Source of the DNA: Deinococcus metalli | GTDB taxonomy: Bacteria > Deinococcota > Deinococci > Deinococcales > Deinococcaceae | Assembly (NCBI RefSeq): GCF_014201805.1 | Contig: NZ_JACHFK010000006.1 | Coordinates: 248,001 to 312,000, forward strand | Length of the DNA stretch: 64,000 nucleotides | Direction of reading: 5' to 3' | Shown: piece after piece, positions 1-12,171 of the stretch | How the letters are laid out: every line of letters starts with the position of its first letter | Numbering within the stretch: position 1 is the first letter of the stretch | Program-made: the position numbers and the translations under genes | The notes under the pieces: generated by a model | Seen by the model: only the letters and a program-made list of their open reading frames with translations | The model's database searches: none | Told to the model about the DNA's origin: nothing

Positions 1-327
1 CACGGCCTCGCTCAGGGCGGTGCGGGTGCCCTTCTGCGGCATCTGGTGGGAGATGAGCTGGTACAGGTGCCGTCCCAGCGCTGCGGTGGAGCTCTCGCCG
101 GGCACGTGCTCCTGCCCCAGCGGACTGATCACGTCCTTGTCGGGCTGGGGTTTCACTGCGGTGTCCTGGTCGCCGGCGATCAGCGGGGCCACGCGGGTCG
201 ACCACTGGCCCATCAGGAGGGTGCCGGCGGTGCCGGCGAGCACGCCGATCACGGCGTCCCGGTACGCGGGCGAGGGCGTGGGTTCCGGGCGCAGCAGGCG
301 GCGGATGGATGAGCTCAAGGTGGGCAT
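1..327 (-). CDS. Hypothetical protein with N-terminal membrane segment (C-terminus off the window)
   Basis: Open reading frame from the ATG at 325-327 running leftward off the edge, 109 codons visible. Residues about 25-40 form a hydrophobic, glycine-rich helix (AVIGVLAGTAGTLLMG), followed by a polar stretch, so the protein is probably membrane-anchored. It lies 34 bp behind folC on the same strand and may be co-transcribed. It has a GGGTGGAG-like ribosome site just upstream. The layout vaguely recalls DUF1440/YagU-type membrane proteins, but this is only an impression; too little is visible for a family call. Confidence 0.6.
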   Translation of the reverse strand, partial: MPTLSSSIRRLLRPEPTPSPAYRDAVIGVLAGTAGTLLMGQWSTRVAPLIAGDQDTAVKPQPDKDVISPLGQEHVPGESSTAALGRHLYQLISHQMPQKGTRTALSEAV

Positions 328-361
328 GCTCCACCCTATGTCAGGGCGTGCAGATGGGGCG

Positions 362-1552
362 TTATGGCTCACTTGACCTGCGGCTCAGTTCGGCGCGCAC
401 CGTGCCGGCCAGGTACAGACTCCCGGCGACGAGCAGCGTGCCGCCGGGCGGCGTGAGGACCAGCGCGCGGGCCAGTGCCGCAGCGGGATCGTCCACGGCC
501 TCGCCCCCGAAGTGCGCGGCCAGCTCGGCCGGTGGAGTGGCCGCCCCGCCTGGAGCCGTGTACACCCGCACGGGCGCGAGGGCGAGGAGCGGCGCGAGCG
601 CTCCGGCCGTGTCCTTGCGGGCCAGATTCCCGAACAGCAGCACGTCGGCGCGGGCCACGGCTGCGGCCAGCGCGCGGGTCGCGTGCGGGTTGTGCCCGCC
701 GTCCACCAGCACCGTCCGGCCCTCCACCGTGAAGCGTTCCAGCCGGCCCGGATGGGTGGCGTTCAGGGCCGCGTCCACACCCGCCGCGCAGCCGAGCGTC
801 CGCAGCGTGGCGACGGCCAGGGCCGCGTTCTGAAGCTGGTGTGGGCCGGCGAGCACCGGGGGCCGGGGCACGGCGAACACCTCCGGGTGCGTGTGCGGTG
901 TGAACAGCGTCGCGCCCGCTTTCAGCGCGACGTCGCGGATGACGTCCAGCGCCGGGCCGGTCGCGGTGGTCAGCAGGGGCACGCCGGGAAGCGCGGCGCC
1001 CGCCTTGTCGCGCGCGATGGCCTCCACGGTGTCGCCCAGCGCGCCCACGTGGTCGAGGTCCACGTTCGTGATCGCCACGGCCGCCACGTTCCTGAGCGCC
1101 TGCGTGGCGTCCGAGACGCCGCCCACACCCGCCTCCATCACCGCGAGGTCCACTCCGCCTTCCGCGAAGGCCACGCACGCCAGCGCCAGCGTGAGGTCGA
1201 AGAAGGCGGCGTCCGGCGCATGTGCCTGCGCCCACGCGATGAACGCCGCCGTGCGCGCCGGATCCAGGTTCACGCCCTGCACGCGGACACGTTCCTCGTA
1301 GTCGTGCAGGTGCGGGCTGGTGAAGCGCCCCGCACGCACGCCGCCGGCGATCAGTCCGGCCTCCAGCATGGCGCAGGTGCTGCCCTTGCCGTTCGTGCCG
1401 ATCACGCGCACGCTGCGGAAGGCCGCGTCCGGGGCGCCCAGCGTGTCCAGCAGCGCCCGTGCGCCCGCCGGCCCACGCGCCCGGCCGGAGCGCGTGCGGG
1501 CGTACAGCCACGCGTAATCGGGAGCAGGGGAGGGCGGCGGCGGGTCCGTCAC
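362..1552 (-). CDS. folC: Folylpolyglutamate synthase / dihydrofolate synthase
   Basis: 396 aa, the usual FolC length. It adds glutamate to folates (and to dihydropteroate in bifunctional enzymes) using ATP in the cytoplasm. Visible landmarks are the P-loop GTNGKGS at residues 52-58, TSPHLHDYEERVRV near 79-92, the EAGVGG motif in the middle, and DGGHNPHA in the C-terminal Mur-ligase-like domain. The start is GTG at 1552; a -10 hexamer TAGCGT (1564 to 1559, minus strand) stands only 6 nt upstream, so the mRNA is probably leaderless. The promoter is back to back with that of purE, whose -10 is about 45 bp away. Both genes serve one-carbon and purine metabolism. Confidence 0.95.
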   Translation of the reverse strand: MTDPPPPSPAPDYAWLYARTRSGRARGPAGARALLDTLGAPDAAFRSVRVIGTNGKGSTCAMLEAGLIAGGVRAGRFTSPHLHDYEERVRVQGVNLDPARTAAFIAWAQAHAPDAAFFDLTLALACVAFAEGGVDLAVMEAGVGGVSDATQALRNVAAVAITNVDLDHVGALGDTVEAIARDKAGAALPGVPLLTTATGPALDVIRDVALKAGATLFTPHTHPEVFAVPRPPVLAGPHQLQNAALAVATLRTLGCAAGVDAALNATHPGRLERFTVEGRTVLVDGGHNPHATRALAAAVARADVLLFGNLARKDTAGALAPLLALAPVRVYTAPGGAATPPAELAAHFGGEAVDDPAAALARALVLTPPGGTLLVAGSLYLAGTVRAELSRRSSEP

Positions 1553-1619
1553 GCGCCAACGCTAGCGCGTCCAGGGGAGCGCGGGACGCCGGCGGCCCTG
1601 TCCGGGTAGCATGCAGCGC

Positions 1620-3268
<1,649 letters not shown>

Positions 3269-3377
3269 GCGGGTGGGGTGGAGGACACCCGGAACGTCAA
3301 CCCTCCCCCAAGCGCGCGTGAAAAGCGGCGCAACGCGCGCTCACGGGCCGTCAGGTGCGCGCTTCTAGCCTGAACGG

Positions 3378-4532
3378 GTGAAGCGCTCCCTGCTGGCCCT
3401 CCTGACCGTGCCCCTCCTGGGCGCTGCCCACGCCCAGACGCCGTTCAAGCTGATCCTCAGTGCCAGCGAGCACACGCTCCAGAAGGGTGACGTGAAGGTG
3501 CGCGCCTTTACGAAGTCGTGGACGCTGCCGGCGGCCGGCGTGAAGGCCAGCAAGGCGCACGGCAAGGTCAGCTCGACCCTCACGCCCGTCCTGTCGCGCA
3601 TCGAGCGTGCCGTGAACGCCCGCACGCCCCGGCCGGCGGTGTTCCGGAACGTGGGCGGCTCGTGGGTTGCGGCCGACCGGACCGGCTGGGTCTTCGACCG
3701 CGACGGCACCAAGGCGAACCTCCTGAAGGCCATCCGCACGGGCAAGGGCAGCGCGCAGGTCGCGTACCGGCGCGTCGTGCCTGCCCGCAGCGTGACGCTG
3801 CTCGCGCAGCGCGGCGTGCGGTGGCACGTCGCCACCGGCAGCAGCTCGTACCGCGGCAGTCCGGCGTTCCGCGTGAAGAACATCCTGGTCGGCGCGGACA
3901 AGCTCGACAACTTCTTCATCGCGCCCGGCCACGAGTTCGATTTCAACCGCGAGGTCGGGCAGATCGACGCGAGCACCGGCTTCGTGAAGGGCTTCGTGAT
4001 CAGCGGCGGCACCCTCTCCAAGGAGGACGGCGGCGGCATCTGCCAGGTTAGCACCACCATCTTCCGCGCGCTGTACACGGCCGGGTTGCCCATCGTAGAG
4101 CGCCACGAGCACAGCCACCGCGTGCACTACTACGACCCTGTGGGCTTCGAGGCGACCGTGTACGCGCCGGCCAAGAATCTGCGCATGAAGAACGACACCG
4201 GCGCGTCCCTGTTCGTCCAGGCCGCGTGGGACACCCGCGCCCAGACGCTGCGCTTCGACGTGTTCGGCGCGAAGACCGGCCGCAGCGTGAACATCAGCAC
4301 GCCCGTCGTCACGGCGTTCAAGCCCGCGGCCAAGGCCACGTACAGCCCGGACCCGCGCGTCGCGGCCGGGCGGCGGCGCCTGCTCGACACGCCCATGCAG
4401 GGCATGACCAGCGTGATCACCCGCACGATCAAGGTGGGCGGCAAGGTCGTCAGCCGGGACAAGCTCAAGAGCGTGTACAAGCCGTGGGGCGCGGTGTACG
4501 GCGTGAAACCCGGCGACAAGCGCCTGAACTGA
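3378..4532 (+). CDS. VanW family exported protein
   Basis: 384 aa with a signal peptide (MKRSLLALLTVPLLGAAHAQ, cleavage after about residue 19). The central region from about residue 170 matches the VanW domain: NFFIAPGHEFDFN, GFVISGG and EDGGGICQVSTT are the family hallmarks. The C-terminal ~60 residues (TRTIKVGGKVVSRDKL and onward) look like a G5-type beta domain, common beside VanW in Gram-positive cell-wall proteins. The function of the family is unknown apart from its presence in some vancomycin-resistance clusters; no other resistance gene is nearby. The GTG start is set by a -10 TAGCCT (3366-3371) 6 nt upstream, i.e. leaderless. Confidence 0.85.
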   Translation: MKRSLLALLTVPLLGAAHAQTPFKLILSASEHTLQKGDVKVRAFTKSWTLPAAGVKASKAHGKVSSTLTPVLSRIERAVNARTPRPAVFRNVGGSWVAADRTGWVFDRDGTKANLLKAIRTGKGSAQVAYRRVVPARSVTLLAQRGVRWHVATGSSSYRGSPAFRVKNILVGADKLDNFFIAPGHEFDFNREVGQIDASTGFVKGFVISGGTLSKEDGGGICQVSTTIFRALYTAGLPIVERHEHSHRVHYYDPVGFEATVYAPAKNLRMKNDTGASLFVQAAWDTRAQTLRFDVFGAKTGRSVNISTPVVTAFKPAAKATYSPDPRVAAGRRRLLDTPMQGMTSVITRTIKVGGKVVSRDKLKSVYKPWGAVYGVKPGDKRLN

Positions 4533-4556
4533 ACGCCGCGGGCTATGCTCGCCCGC

Positions 4557-5114
4557 ATGACGCCGCCGACCGTGCCCACCGAGTTCCGCACGCCGCGCTT
4601 GCTGCTGCGCGCTCCGCGCCCGCAGGACGCGCGGGCGCAGGTGGAGGCTGTGAACGCCAGCCTGCCGGAACTGCGCCGCTGGATGGTGTGGGCGCAGGAG
4701 CCCCAGACGCTGGACGGCGCCCGCGAGAACCTCGCGCAGGCGGCCGAGGCCTACGCGCGGCGCGAGAACCTGCGCCTGCTGGTGTGGACCGAGGACGGCA
4801 CCCAACTCCTGGGCTCCACCGGCTACCACGCGCTGGACTGGCGCGTGCCGAAAGGGGAGATCGGGTACTGGATCGCCACGGCGCACACCGGGCACGGCTA
4901 CGCCCAGGAGGTCGCGGCGTTCCTGACCACCTATGCCCTGGACGACCTGCGCTTCCGGCGCGTCGAGATCCGCTGTGACGCGCTCAACGCGCGCAGCGCC
5001 CGCATTCCCCGCGCGCTGGGCTACACGCTGGACGCCCGCCTGGTGAACGACGACGTGGCCGCCGACGACCCCACGCGGCTGCGCGACACGCTGATCTACT
5101 CGCTCACGCAGTAG
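4557..5114 (+). CDS. GNAT acetyltransferase of the RimJ/RimL type
   Basis: 185 aa. The N-terminus [18 protein letters not shown] and the later [19 protein letters not shown] (acetyl-CoA pyrophosphate loop region) and [20 protein letters not shown] are characteristic of RimJ/RimL-like N-acetyltransferases, which acetylate protein N-termini or small amines. The true substrate is unknown. I take the ATG at 4557: the upstream in-frame ATG at 4545 lies inside a -10 hexamer TATGCT (4544-4549), which then sits 7 nt before 4557. The gene ends 10 bp short of the convergent argB with no obvious terminator between. Confidence 0.88.
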   Translation: MTPPTVPTEFRTPRLLLRAPRPQDARAQVEAVNASLPELRRWMVWAQEPQTLDGARENLAQAAEAYARRENLRLLVWTEDGTQLLGSTGYHALDWRVPKGEIGYWIATAHTGHGYAQEVAAFLTTYALDDLRFRRVEIRCDALNARSARIPRALGYTLDARLVNDDVAADDPTRLRDTLIYSLTQ

Positions 5115-5124
5115 GCGTCGCCCG

Positions 5125-5874
5125 TCACGGCGTGATGCGCGTGCCGGCCTCGCCCCTCGCCGCGGCGGCCAGCACGCCCGCGGTCATGCCGCTGGCGACC
5201 ACCGCGAAGGGCGCACCCCGGTCCAGGGCGTCCAGCGCGGCGCGCACCTTGGGAATCATGCCGCCCGCAATCCAGCCGTCCGCGATGCCGCCCTCGACCT
5301 CGGCGCGGGTGAGCTGCGCGGCGCGGCTGGCCGGGTCGGGGTACGCGCGGTACACGCCGTCCACGTCGGTCAGGAACACCACGCCCTCGTTCAGGGCGCC
5401 TGCGACCGCTCCGGCCGCCGTGTCCGCGTTCACGTTCAGCGCGTCCCCGTCCGGCCCGACCGCGACACACCCCAGCACCGGCGTGATCCCGGCGCCCAGC
5501 AGCGTCCGCAGCAGGGCCGCGTTCACGCCCGTCACGCGGCCCACGCGGCCCAGCGCCGGATCGAGCACCTCGGCGCGCAGCAGTTCCGAGTCGCGGCCCA
5601 TCAGCCCGACTGCGCGGCCCACGTCCTGCGAGAGCTGCTTGTTCAGCTGGCACAGCGCCATCTCTACGACGTCCATCGCCTCGGGGGTGGTCACGCGCAG
5701 GCCCCCGCGGAATTCGCTCTGCACGCCGCGCGCCGCGAGTTCCCGCTCGATCACGGGGCCGCCCCCGTGCACGACCACCACCGGAAGCTCGGCGCGCAGC
5801 GCGGCGATCTCCGCGGCCACCGCGCGCCGCAGCTCCAGGCTCTTCATGGCATTCCCGCCGTACTTGACGATCAT
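5125..5874 (-). CDS. argB: Acetylglutamate kinase
   Basis: 249 aa, full length for ArgB, the second enzyme of arginine synthesis (N-acetylglutamate plus ATP to N-acetyl-gamma-glutamyl phosphate). It starts [11 protein letters not shown] with the nucleotide-binding lysine and glycines; VVVHGGGP follows, then FRGGLRVT (N-acetylglutamate site), LNVNADTAA and [11 protein letters not shown] near the C-terminus. A longer frame extends upstream, but the ATG at 5874 is preceded at 6 nt by TACACT (5886 to 5881 on the minus strand), a leaderless promoter. A perfect 20-bp inverted repeat (5896-5942) covers the expected -35 region and separates argB from pilT. Confidence 0.95.
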   Translation of the reverse strand: MIVKYGGNAMKSLELRRAVAAEIAALRAELPVVVVHGGGPVIERELAARGVQSEFRGGLRVTTPEAMDVVEMALCQLNKQLSQDVGRAVGLMGRDSELLRAEVLDPALGRVGRVTGVNAALLRTLLGAGITPVLGCVAVGPDGDALNVNADTAAGAVAGALNEGVVFLTDVDGVYRAYPDPASRAAQLTRAEVEGGIADGWIAGGMIPKVRAALDALDRGAPFAVVASGMTAGVLAAAARGEAGTRITP

Positions 5875-5895
5875 GGGGGAAGTGTAGGGCGCAGA

Positions 5896-5942
5896 AGGTG
5901 GACGGCAGGTGGCCACGGTCATTGGCCACCTGCCGTCCACCT
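5896..5942. repeat. Perfect 20-bp inverted repeat between pilT and argB
   Basis: Left arm 5896-5915 and right arm 5923-5942 are exact reverse complements (core GGACGGCAGGTGGCCA) with a 7-nt loop 5916-5922. The element begins 14 bp after the pilT stop and ends 10 bp before the -10 of argB on the same strand. As RNA it would be an extremely stable stem but has no T-run after it. It could terminate pilT transcripts, act as an operator over the argB -35, or both. I see no second copy in the window. Confidence 0.8.
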
Positions 5943-5955
5943 GGTACCGCTGCTC

Positions 5956-7032
<1,077 letters not shown>

Positions 7033-7083
7033 CTTGATCTCAGCGTACGGAGGGGGTCTTACAGAACTCTAAGCGCCTGCTGC

Positions 7084-7111
7084 CCCGGACGCCGGATTTT
7101 CGGCGTCCGGG
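7084..7111 (-). terminator. Hairpin downstream of the DinB-like gene
   Basis: Arms 7084-7094 and 7101-7111 pair over 11 bp (core CCGGACGCCG) around the loop GATTTT. It lies 59 bp after the stop of the gene at 7170-7769 and upstream of pilT. There is no long T-run on the minus strand, so termination is likely but not certain. Confidence 0.5.
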
Positions 7112-7169
7112 CGCCGTTTCCGGTGTACCGGCGCGCACATGCCCCCGATCGTGGGGGGCGGCCCGGCCC

Positions 7170-7769
7170 TCAGGACAGCGAGTGTTCCGCCACGTGCGCG
7201 GTGTCCTGACCGCCGCGCAGGCGCCGGCTTTCCAGGTCCGCGTGCTGCGTCAGGTAGCGCAGCCACGCCTTGGCCGTCAGCGGCCCCAGGCTGTTGTGGT
7301 CCACCGTCACGTCGTCCTGCGGCGGGTGGCGGTGCAGCTGTCGCGCGAGGTCCACCGTGCCGGCCCGCGTGCTGGACAGCAGGGCGCGCAGCTCGTCCAG
7401 GGACAGCGCGGCCGGGGGCCGGTACGCGCCCGACTCGTCGCGGACATACGCCCGCTCGCGCAGCGCCACGCGCAGCCGGCTCTGCCCCCAGCGCTCGATG
7501 GTGATGATGTGCGCGAGCACGTCACGGTTGGCGGGGGTGTCGGCGGCGCGTTCGGCGCGGCCCGCGAGGTGACCCCCTGCGCGCTCCAGGCTCTGCGCGA
7601 GGTCCGTGTACGAGCTGCGCCCGGCCGGGGCCTCCAGCACGCGCGACACCACGAAGTCCTTCACGTCCCCCTTGCGTTGCCGCGCCAGGTACGCCGCGCC
7701 CGCCGCGACACCGACACCCGCGACGGTCAGGATGGTGGGAACCAGGAGCTTGCTGCGGGGTGACGTCAT
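7170..7769 (-). CDS. DinB-like four-helix protein with N-terminal membrane anchor
   Basis: 199 aa. Residues about 8-28 (LLVPTILTVAGVGVAAGAAYL) form one hydrophobic helix, suggesting anchoring in the membrane. The rest resembles the DinB/YfiT helical-bundle superfamily: HIITIERWGQSRLRVAL in the middle and HNSLGPLTAKAWLRYLTQH near the C-terminus, with histidines at the places where these folds often bind metal. DinB-like proteins are numerous in Deinococcus and include thiol transferases and damage-induced proteins of unknown role. The anchored form is unusual. It is followed by a hairpin at 7084-7111; a second, soluble DinB protein is at 33177. Confidence 0.6.
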   Translation of the reverse strand: MTSPRSKLLVPTILTVAGVGVAAGAAYLARQRKGDVKDFVVSRVLEAPAGRSSYTDLAQSLERAGGHLAGRAERAADTPANRDVLAHIITIERWGQSRLRVALRERAYVRDESGAYRPPAALSLDELRALLSSTRAGTVDLARQLHRHPPQDDVTVDHNSLGPLTAKAWLRYLTQHADLESRRLRGGQDTAHVAEHSLS

Positions 7770-7811
7770 GCTCCAGAGTACGCGCCCGCTTCCGCCGGGG
7801 TTCCGCCGCGC

Positions 7812-8402
7812 TCACACGTCCGGCGCCGGGCGCGCGGCAATTACCCCGCCGGGAGTGCCGATCAGGGCGACGTGCGAGTCCGGCGGGCACGGCAGCCGCG
7901 CCGCAAGCATCCGCAGGTGCGCCAGCGTGTACTCCGGCACGCCCAGGCCCAGGCCCCGCGTGCCCCAGCCGAAGCCCTTGCCGAGCCGCGCGCCCGCGCG
8001 GTCCACGGCCACGCACGCGACCACCGCCGCCTGGGCGCCCGTGGGCTCGCGGACGGCCTCGCCCACCGCGGCCATGGCCGACAGGCGCGCCCCGGCCACG
8101 TCGGTCAGCCGCCAGTACCACCCGGCCCGGTGCTGGTGCGGCACGTACAGCACCACGCCCGCGCGGAGCGCCAGCTGGCGCAGTGGGCGCAGCGCGCGGT
8201 CCGGCCCCACGACCAGCGTGCGCAGGCCCGCGACGTCCGGGTGGGTCAGCAGGTGCTGCGCGGCCCGGCGCGCGTGCGTGAAGTTGGGGTGGTGGCCGTG
8301 CGGCGGCAGCGGGTGGCCGCACGCGCGGGCGCGCAGCAGCGCCGTCCACACGTGTTCGCGGTACGCGCCCGCCGTGGTCGGCGGGGCCATGTCCACCGTC
8401 AT
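7812..8402 (-). CDS. 5-formyltetrahydrofolate cyclo-ligase-like protein
   Basis: 196 aa. The C-terminal part (ARLGKGFGWGTRGLGLG, PEYTLAHLRML, then VALIGTPGGVIA) follows the pattern of archaeal and Thermus-type 5-FTHF cyclo-ligase homologues, where a GKG-x-G loop binds ATP. The N-terminal Lys/Arg nucleotide contacts of true cyclo-ligases are not obvious, and AYREHVWTALLRARAC replaces the usual start, so the reaction is uncertain. The reading frame continues upstream, but the ATG at 8402 has a -10 TACGGT (8414 to 8409, minus strand) 6 nt upstream, hence a leaderless start. It is divergent from the exported protein at 8473. Confidence 0.6.
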   Translation of the reverse strand: MTVDMAPPTTAGAYREHVWTALLRARACGHPLPPHGHHPNFTHARRAAQHLLTHPDVAGLRTLVVGPDRALRPLRQLALRAGVVLYVPHQHRAGWYWRLTDVAGARLSAMAAVGEAVREPTGAQAAVVACVAVDRAGARLGKGFGWGTRGLGLGVPEYTLAHLRMLAARLPCPPDSHVALIGTPGGVIAARPAPDV

Positions 8403-8472
8403 ACCCCCACCGTAGCGTGCGGGAAGGGTGCCGGGTACAGTGAAGGCAATCCGAGTTTCCGTGGAGGTTGAC

Positions 8473-8958
8473 GTGACGATCCGCTCCCTGACCGCCCGCC
8501 GTGCCCTCGCCGCCCTGACCGTGTGCGCCCTGAGCGGCGCCGCCGGTGCCGACCGCACCCCCGCCAACCTCAAGACCTTCAAGACCGTGTGCGTGAACGC
8601 CGGGTTCCACGAGCAGGACAAGGAGAACGAGGCCATCCGCAGCAAGCTCATCGGGCGGATCTACGACGCGCTGGACGGAGCGAAGATCGCGACCGCCGAG
8701 GCGCCGTGCCAGCCCAAGGGCCTGAGCAGCACCGGGCAGCTGAACCTGTACTTCGACTTCACGACCACCACCGACGGCAAGACCTTCGACGCCCTCCTGG
8801 AGGGCTGGCTGAGCAAGGACGGCGCCTACGAGAGCGTGACGCTGTGGCAGGACAACATCTTCGGCGCGATGGACGCCGGCAGCGGCGCGCTGGAGGCCGC
8901 AGACGTGCTGGACGAGCTGATAGACGGCTTCGTGAAGGACTGGAAGACCGTCCACTGA
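8473..8958 (+). CDS. Exported protein of unknown function
   Basis: 161 aa. It has a signal peptide (TIRSLTARRALAALTVCALSGAAGA, cut near residue 24) and a mature part of about 137 residues with two cysteines, rich in Asp, Thr and Lys. I recognise no family. The start is GTG 8473, decided by the ribosome site GGAGG at 8463-8467, five nt before it; a -10 TACAGT lies at 8436-8441, giving a leader of about 25 nt, in contrast to the leaderless neighbours. It is followed 28 bp later by the nitrilase gene, which has its own promoter. Confidence 0.7.
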   Translation: MTIRSLTARRALAALTVCALSGAAGADRTPANLKTFKTVCVNAGFHEQDKENEAIRSKLIGRIYDALDGAKIATAEAPCQPKGLSSTGQLNLYFDFTTTTDGKTFDALLEGWLSKDGAYESVTLWQDNIFGAMDAGSGALEAADVLDELIDGFVKDWKTVH

Positions 8959-8986
8959 GCCGCCCGGCCGCCGCTAGACTGGCGCC

Positions 8987-9892
8987 ATGACGGTCATCCG
9001 TGTGGCAGTGGCAGCGTACCCGGTGGACTTCCACCCGGACTGGGCGGCGTACGAGGCGAAGGTCACGGCGTGGGTGCACGACGCCGCGGCCCAGGGCGCC
9101 GCGCTGCTGGTGTTCCCGGAGTACGGCGCGCTGGAACTCGTCAGTCTGCTGCCCCCGGAGCTGCACCACGACGTGCTGGCGATGCGGCCCGCGCTCCAGG
9201 CGTGGCTGCCGGATTTCCTCGACCTGCACGCCCGGCTCGCGCGGCAGCATGGCGTGGGCATCGTCGCGGCGAGCTACCCGGTCGCGGCGGCGGGCGGCTA
9301 CGTGAACCGCGCGCATGTGATCGGCCCGGACGGCGCGGTGTCGTGGCAGGACAAGCTGATGATGACCCGCTTCGAGGACGAGGAGTGGCACATCTCGCCC
9401 GGCCACGGCACGCGGGTCTTCGAGCTGGGCGGCGTGACCTTCGGCGTCGCCATCTGCTACGACAGCGAGTTTCCGCAGCTGGCCCGCACCCTCGCGGAGG
9501 CCGGGGCGGACGTGCTGGTCGTGCCGTCTTTCACCGGCTCGCGCCACGGGTACACGCGCGTGCGGGTGGGCAGCATGGCCCGCGCGCTGGAGGGCCAGTG
9601 CTACGCGCTGCACGCCCCGCTGATCGCGGACGCCGCGTGGACCTACGCCGTCGAGGACGCGCACGGCATGAGCGCCATCTACGCGCCCGCCGACAACGGC
9701 CTGCCGGCGGACGGCGTGGTGGCGCAGGGCGAATGGAACGCACCCGGGTGGCTGGTGCACGACCTCGACCTCGCGCTCACCCGGACCGTGCGGGTGGACG
9801 GGCACGTCCTGAACTGGCGCGACCGCGTGGCGGCCCAGGAGCGTCCCACCGCCCCCGAGACGGTCACGCTGGCCGTGCCGGTCCGTGGCTGA
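8987..9892 (+). CDS. Carbon-nitrogen hydrolase (nitrilase superfamily)
   Basis: 301 aa. The Glu-Lys-Cys triad is visible: E45 in [10 protein letters not shown]123 in [11 protein letters not shown] and C157 in [12 protein letters not shown], so this is an active-looking amidase or carbamoylase of the nitrilase superfamily hydrolysing a C-N bond. The substrate cannot be told from sequence. The ATG is 6 nt after -10 TAGACT (8975-8980), leaderless. The last 8 bp overlap the start of an acetyltransferase gene, and a fused or paired nitrilase-GNAT arrangement is known in many bacteria, suggesting a joint role. Confidence 0.88.
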   Translation: MTVIRVAVAAYPVDFHPDWAAYEAKVTAWVHDAAAQGAALLVFPEYGALELVSLLPPELHHDVLAMRPALQAWLPDFLDLHARLARQHGVGIVAASYPVAAAGGYVNRAHVIGPDGAVSWQDKLMMTRFEDEEWHISPGHGTRVFELGGVTFGVAICYDSEFPQLARTLAEAGADVLVVPSFTGSRHGYTRVRVGSMARALEGQCYALHAPLIADAAWTYAVEDAHGMSAIYAPADNGLPADGVVAQGEWNAPGWLVHDLDLALTRTVRVDGHVLNWRDRVAAQERPTAPETVTLAVPVRG

Positions 9893-10400
9893 ACCCGGCG
9901 CCGTGGTGCGCGTCCTGACGGCCGCCGACGCGCCCGCGTACCGCGCGGTGCGCCTCGCCGCCCTGCGCAGCGATCCGCTCGCCTTCCTGACCACCGCCGA
10001 CGAGTTCGCGGCCCGGCCTCTGGACAGCGTTGCCGCGCGCCTGGAGCCGACGGAACGGACGGTCACCCTCGGCGCGTTCGTGGACGGCGCGCTGGTGGGC
10101 CTGCTGACGCTGGCACGCGAGGAGGCCGCGATCATGGCGCACCGGGTGAATGTGTACGGCGTGTCCGTCGCGCCCGGTGCCCGTGGGCGCGGCGTGGGGG
10201 ACGCGCTGGTCCGCGCGGCCATCGCCCACGTCCGTGCGTGGCCCGGCGTGGCCACCCTGAACCTCGCCGTGATGGACACGCAGGGCAGTGCCCGGCGCCT
10301 GTACGAACGCCACGGCTTCCGGGTGTGGGGCCGGCAGCCGGACGCCGTGCGGCGCGACGGCCTCGTCCTCGCCGAGGACTGGATGACCCTGAGCGTATAA
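9885..10400 (+). CDS. GNAT family N-acetyltransferase
   Basis: 171 aa. It shows the GNAT core: [21 protein letters not shown] (beta-4 and the acetyl-CoA loop RGRGVG) and then [19 protein letters not shown] at the C-terminus. GTG 9885 overlaps the nitrilase gene by 8 bp; a second GTG at 9903 is an alternative. The coupling to the nitrilase is the only clue to its role; the acceptor substrate is unknown. Confidence 0.88.
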   Translation: MAEPGAVVRVLTAADAPAYRAVRLAALRSDPLAFLTTADEFAARPLDSVAARLEPTERTVTLGAFVDGALVGLLTLAREEAAIMAHRVNVYGVSVAPGARGRGVGDALVRAAIAHVRAWPGVATLNLAVMDTQGSARRLYERHGFRVWGRQPDAVRRDGLVLAEDWMTLSV

Positions 10401-10455
10401 CGCGTTTGCGTGGAAAGACCGTGCGTCACGGACGCAGGGCGCTATCATCGGTGGC

Positions 10456-11208
<753 letters not shown>

Positions 11209-11212
11209 GGCC

Positions 11213-12163
11213 GTGAGCGGCGGCGTGCCGACCTCGCCGGCCACCCTGCACCCGCAGGTGCTGGAACAGGCCGATGCCTTCCGCGGCAACGCCCTGCTGC
11301 TGAGCGGCCCGGCCCGCGTGGGCAAGCTCGCGGTGGCCCGCGCCATCGCCGCTGCGCAGAACTGCACGGGGGCGCGTGGTCCCGGCGGCGAGGCCTGCGG
11401 CGCGTGCCCGTCGTGCCGCGCCATGGCGGCCGGCAGCCACCCCGACGTGCTGCTGGTCGAGCCGCGCGCCACCACCGCCACCGGCAAGGCGGCCCGCCGC
11501 AAGCTGATTCCCATCGGCGCGGTGCTGGAGGCCCGAGACAAGGCCCACGACTACGAGGTGCACGTCTTCGAATTTCTGGAGGTGCGGCCCACCCACCGCC
11601 GCCGCGTGGTGATCGTGAACGGCGCCGAGCACTTGGGAGCCGAGGCGGCGAACGCCCTGCTGAAGCTGGTGGAGGAGCCCCCTCACCGCGCGCTGTTCCT
11701 TTTTCTGGCCGAGGACATGCGCGCGGTGCTGCCCACCATCGCCAGCCGCAGCGCCCGCGTGAACGTGTCGCCCGCCAGCGACCGCGCCGTTGAGCGCGCC
11801 ATGACCGTCGCGGGGCACGCGCCGGACGCCGATCTGGTCGAGTTCGCCGCCGGGCGGGCCGGCGTGCTGGACGACGTGGAGCGCGTGCGCGGCGCCCTTC
11901 AGGACGCCCGCGACCTCGGCGCGGCGCTGCCGGAGGGCCTGCTGCCCGCCCTGGAGGCCGCCGAGGCGCTGGAGAAGCGCTTCGATCCCGCGTGGCACCC
12001 GGAGGCGCTGCGCTTCACGTGGCGCCACCACCCCGCCCACCAGCGCGCCCGCGCGGACAGCGCCCTCGACGCGCTGCAAGGGGCGCTGGAGGCCTACGCC
12101 AGCCCCAGCCTGGCCTTCCAGGTGTTCGCGCTGGCCCTGCGCGACGCCCTGGACCTGGCGTAG
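11213..12163 (+). CDS. holB: DNA polymerase III subunit delta-prime
   Basis: 316 aa. It belongs to the clamp loader: the P-loop-like GPARVGK at 32-38, four zinc-binding cysteines (C51, C62, C65, C68), the strand [20 protein letters not shown] with the Walker B replaced by N-G-A-E-H, LVEEPP and the SRS-type motif IASRSARV. The degenerate ATPase motifs fit delta-prime rather than tau/gamma. GTG 11213 is 4 bp after the phosphoesterase stop. The gene converges on scpA with only 8 bp between the stops. Confidence 0.88.
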   Translation: MSGGVPTSPATLHPQVLEQADAFRGNALLLSGPARVGKLAVARAIAAAQNCTGARGPGGEACGACPSCRAMAAGSHPDVLLVEPRATTATGKAARRKLIPIGAVLEARDKAHDYEVHVFEFLEVRPTHRRRVVIVNGAEHLGAEAANALLKLVEEPPHRALFLFLAEDMRAVLPTIASRSARVNVSPASDRAVERAMTVAGHAPDADLVEFAAGRAGVLDDVERVRGALQDARDLGAALPEGLLPALEAAEALEKRFDPAWHPEALRFTWRHHPAHQRARADSALDALQGALEAYASPSLAFQVFALALRDALDLA

Positions 12164-12171
12164 ACCGGCGG

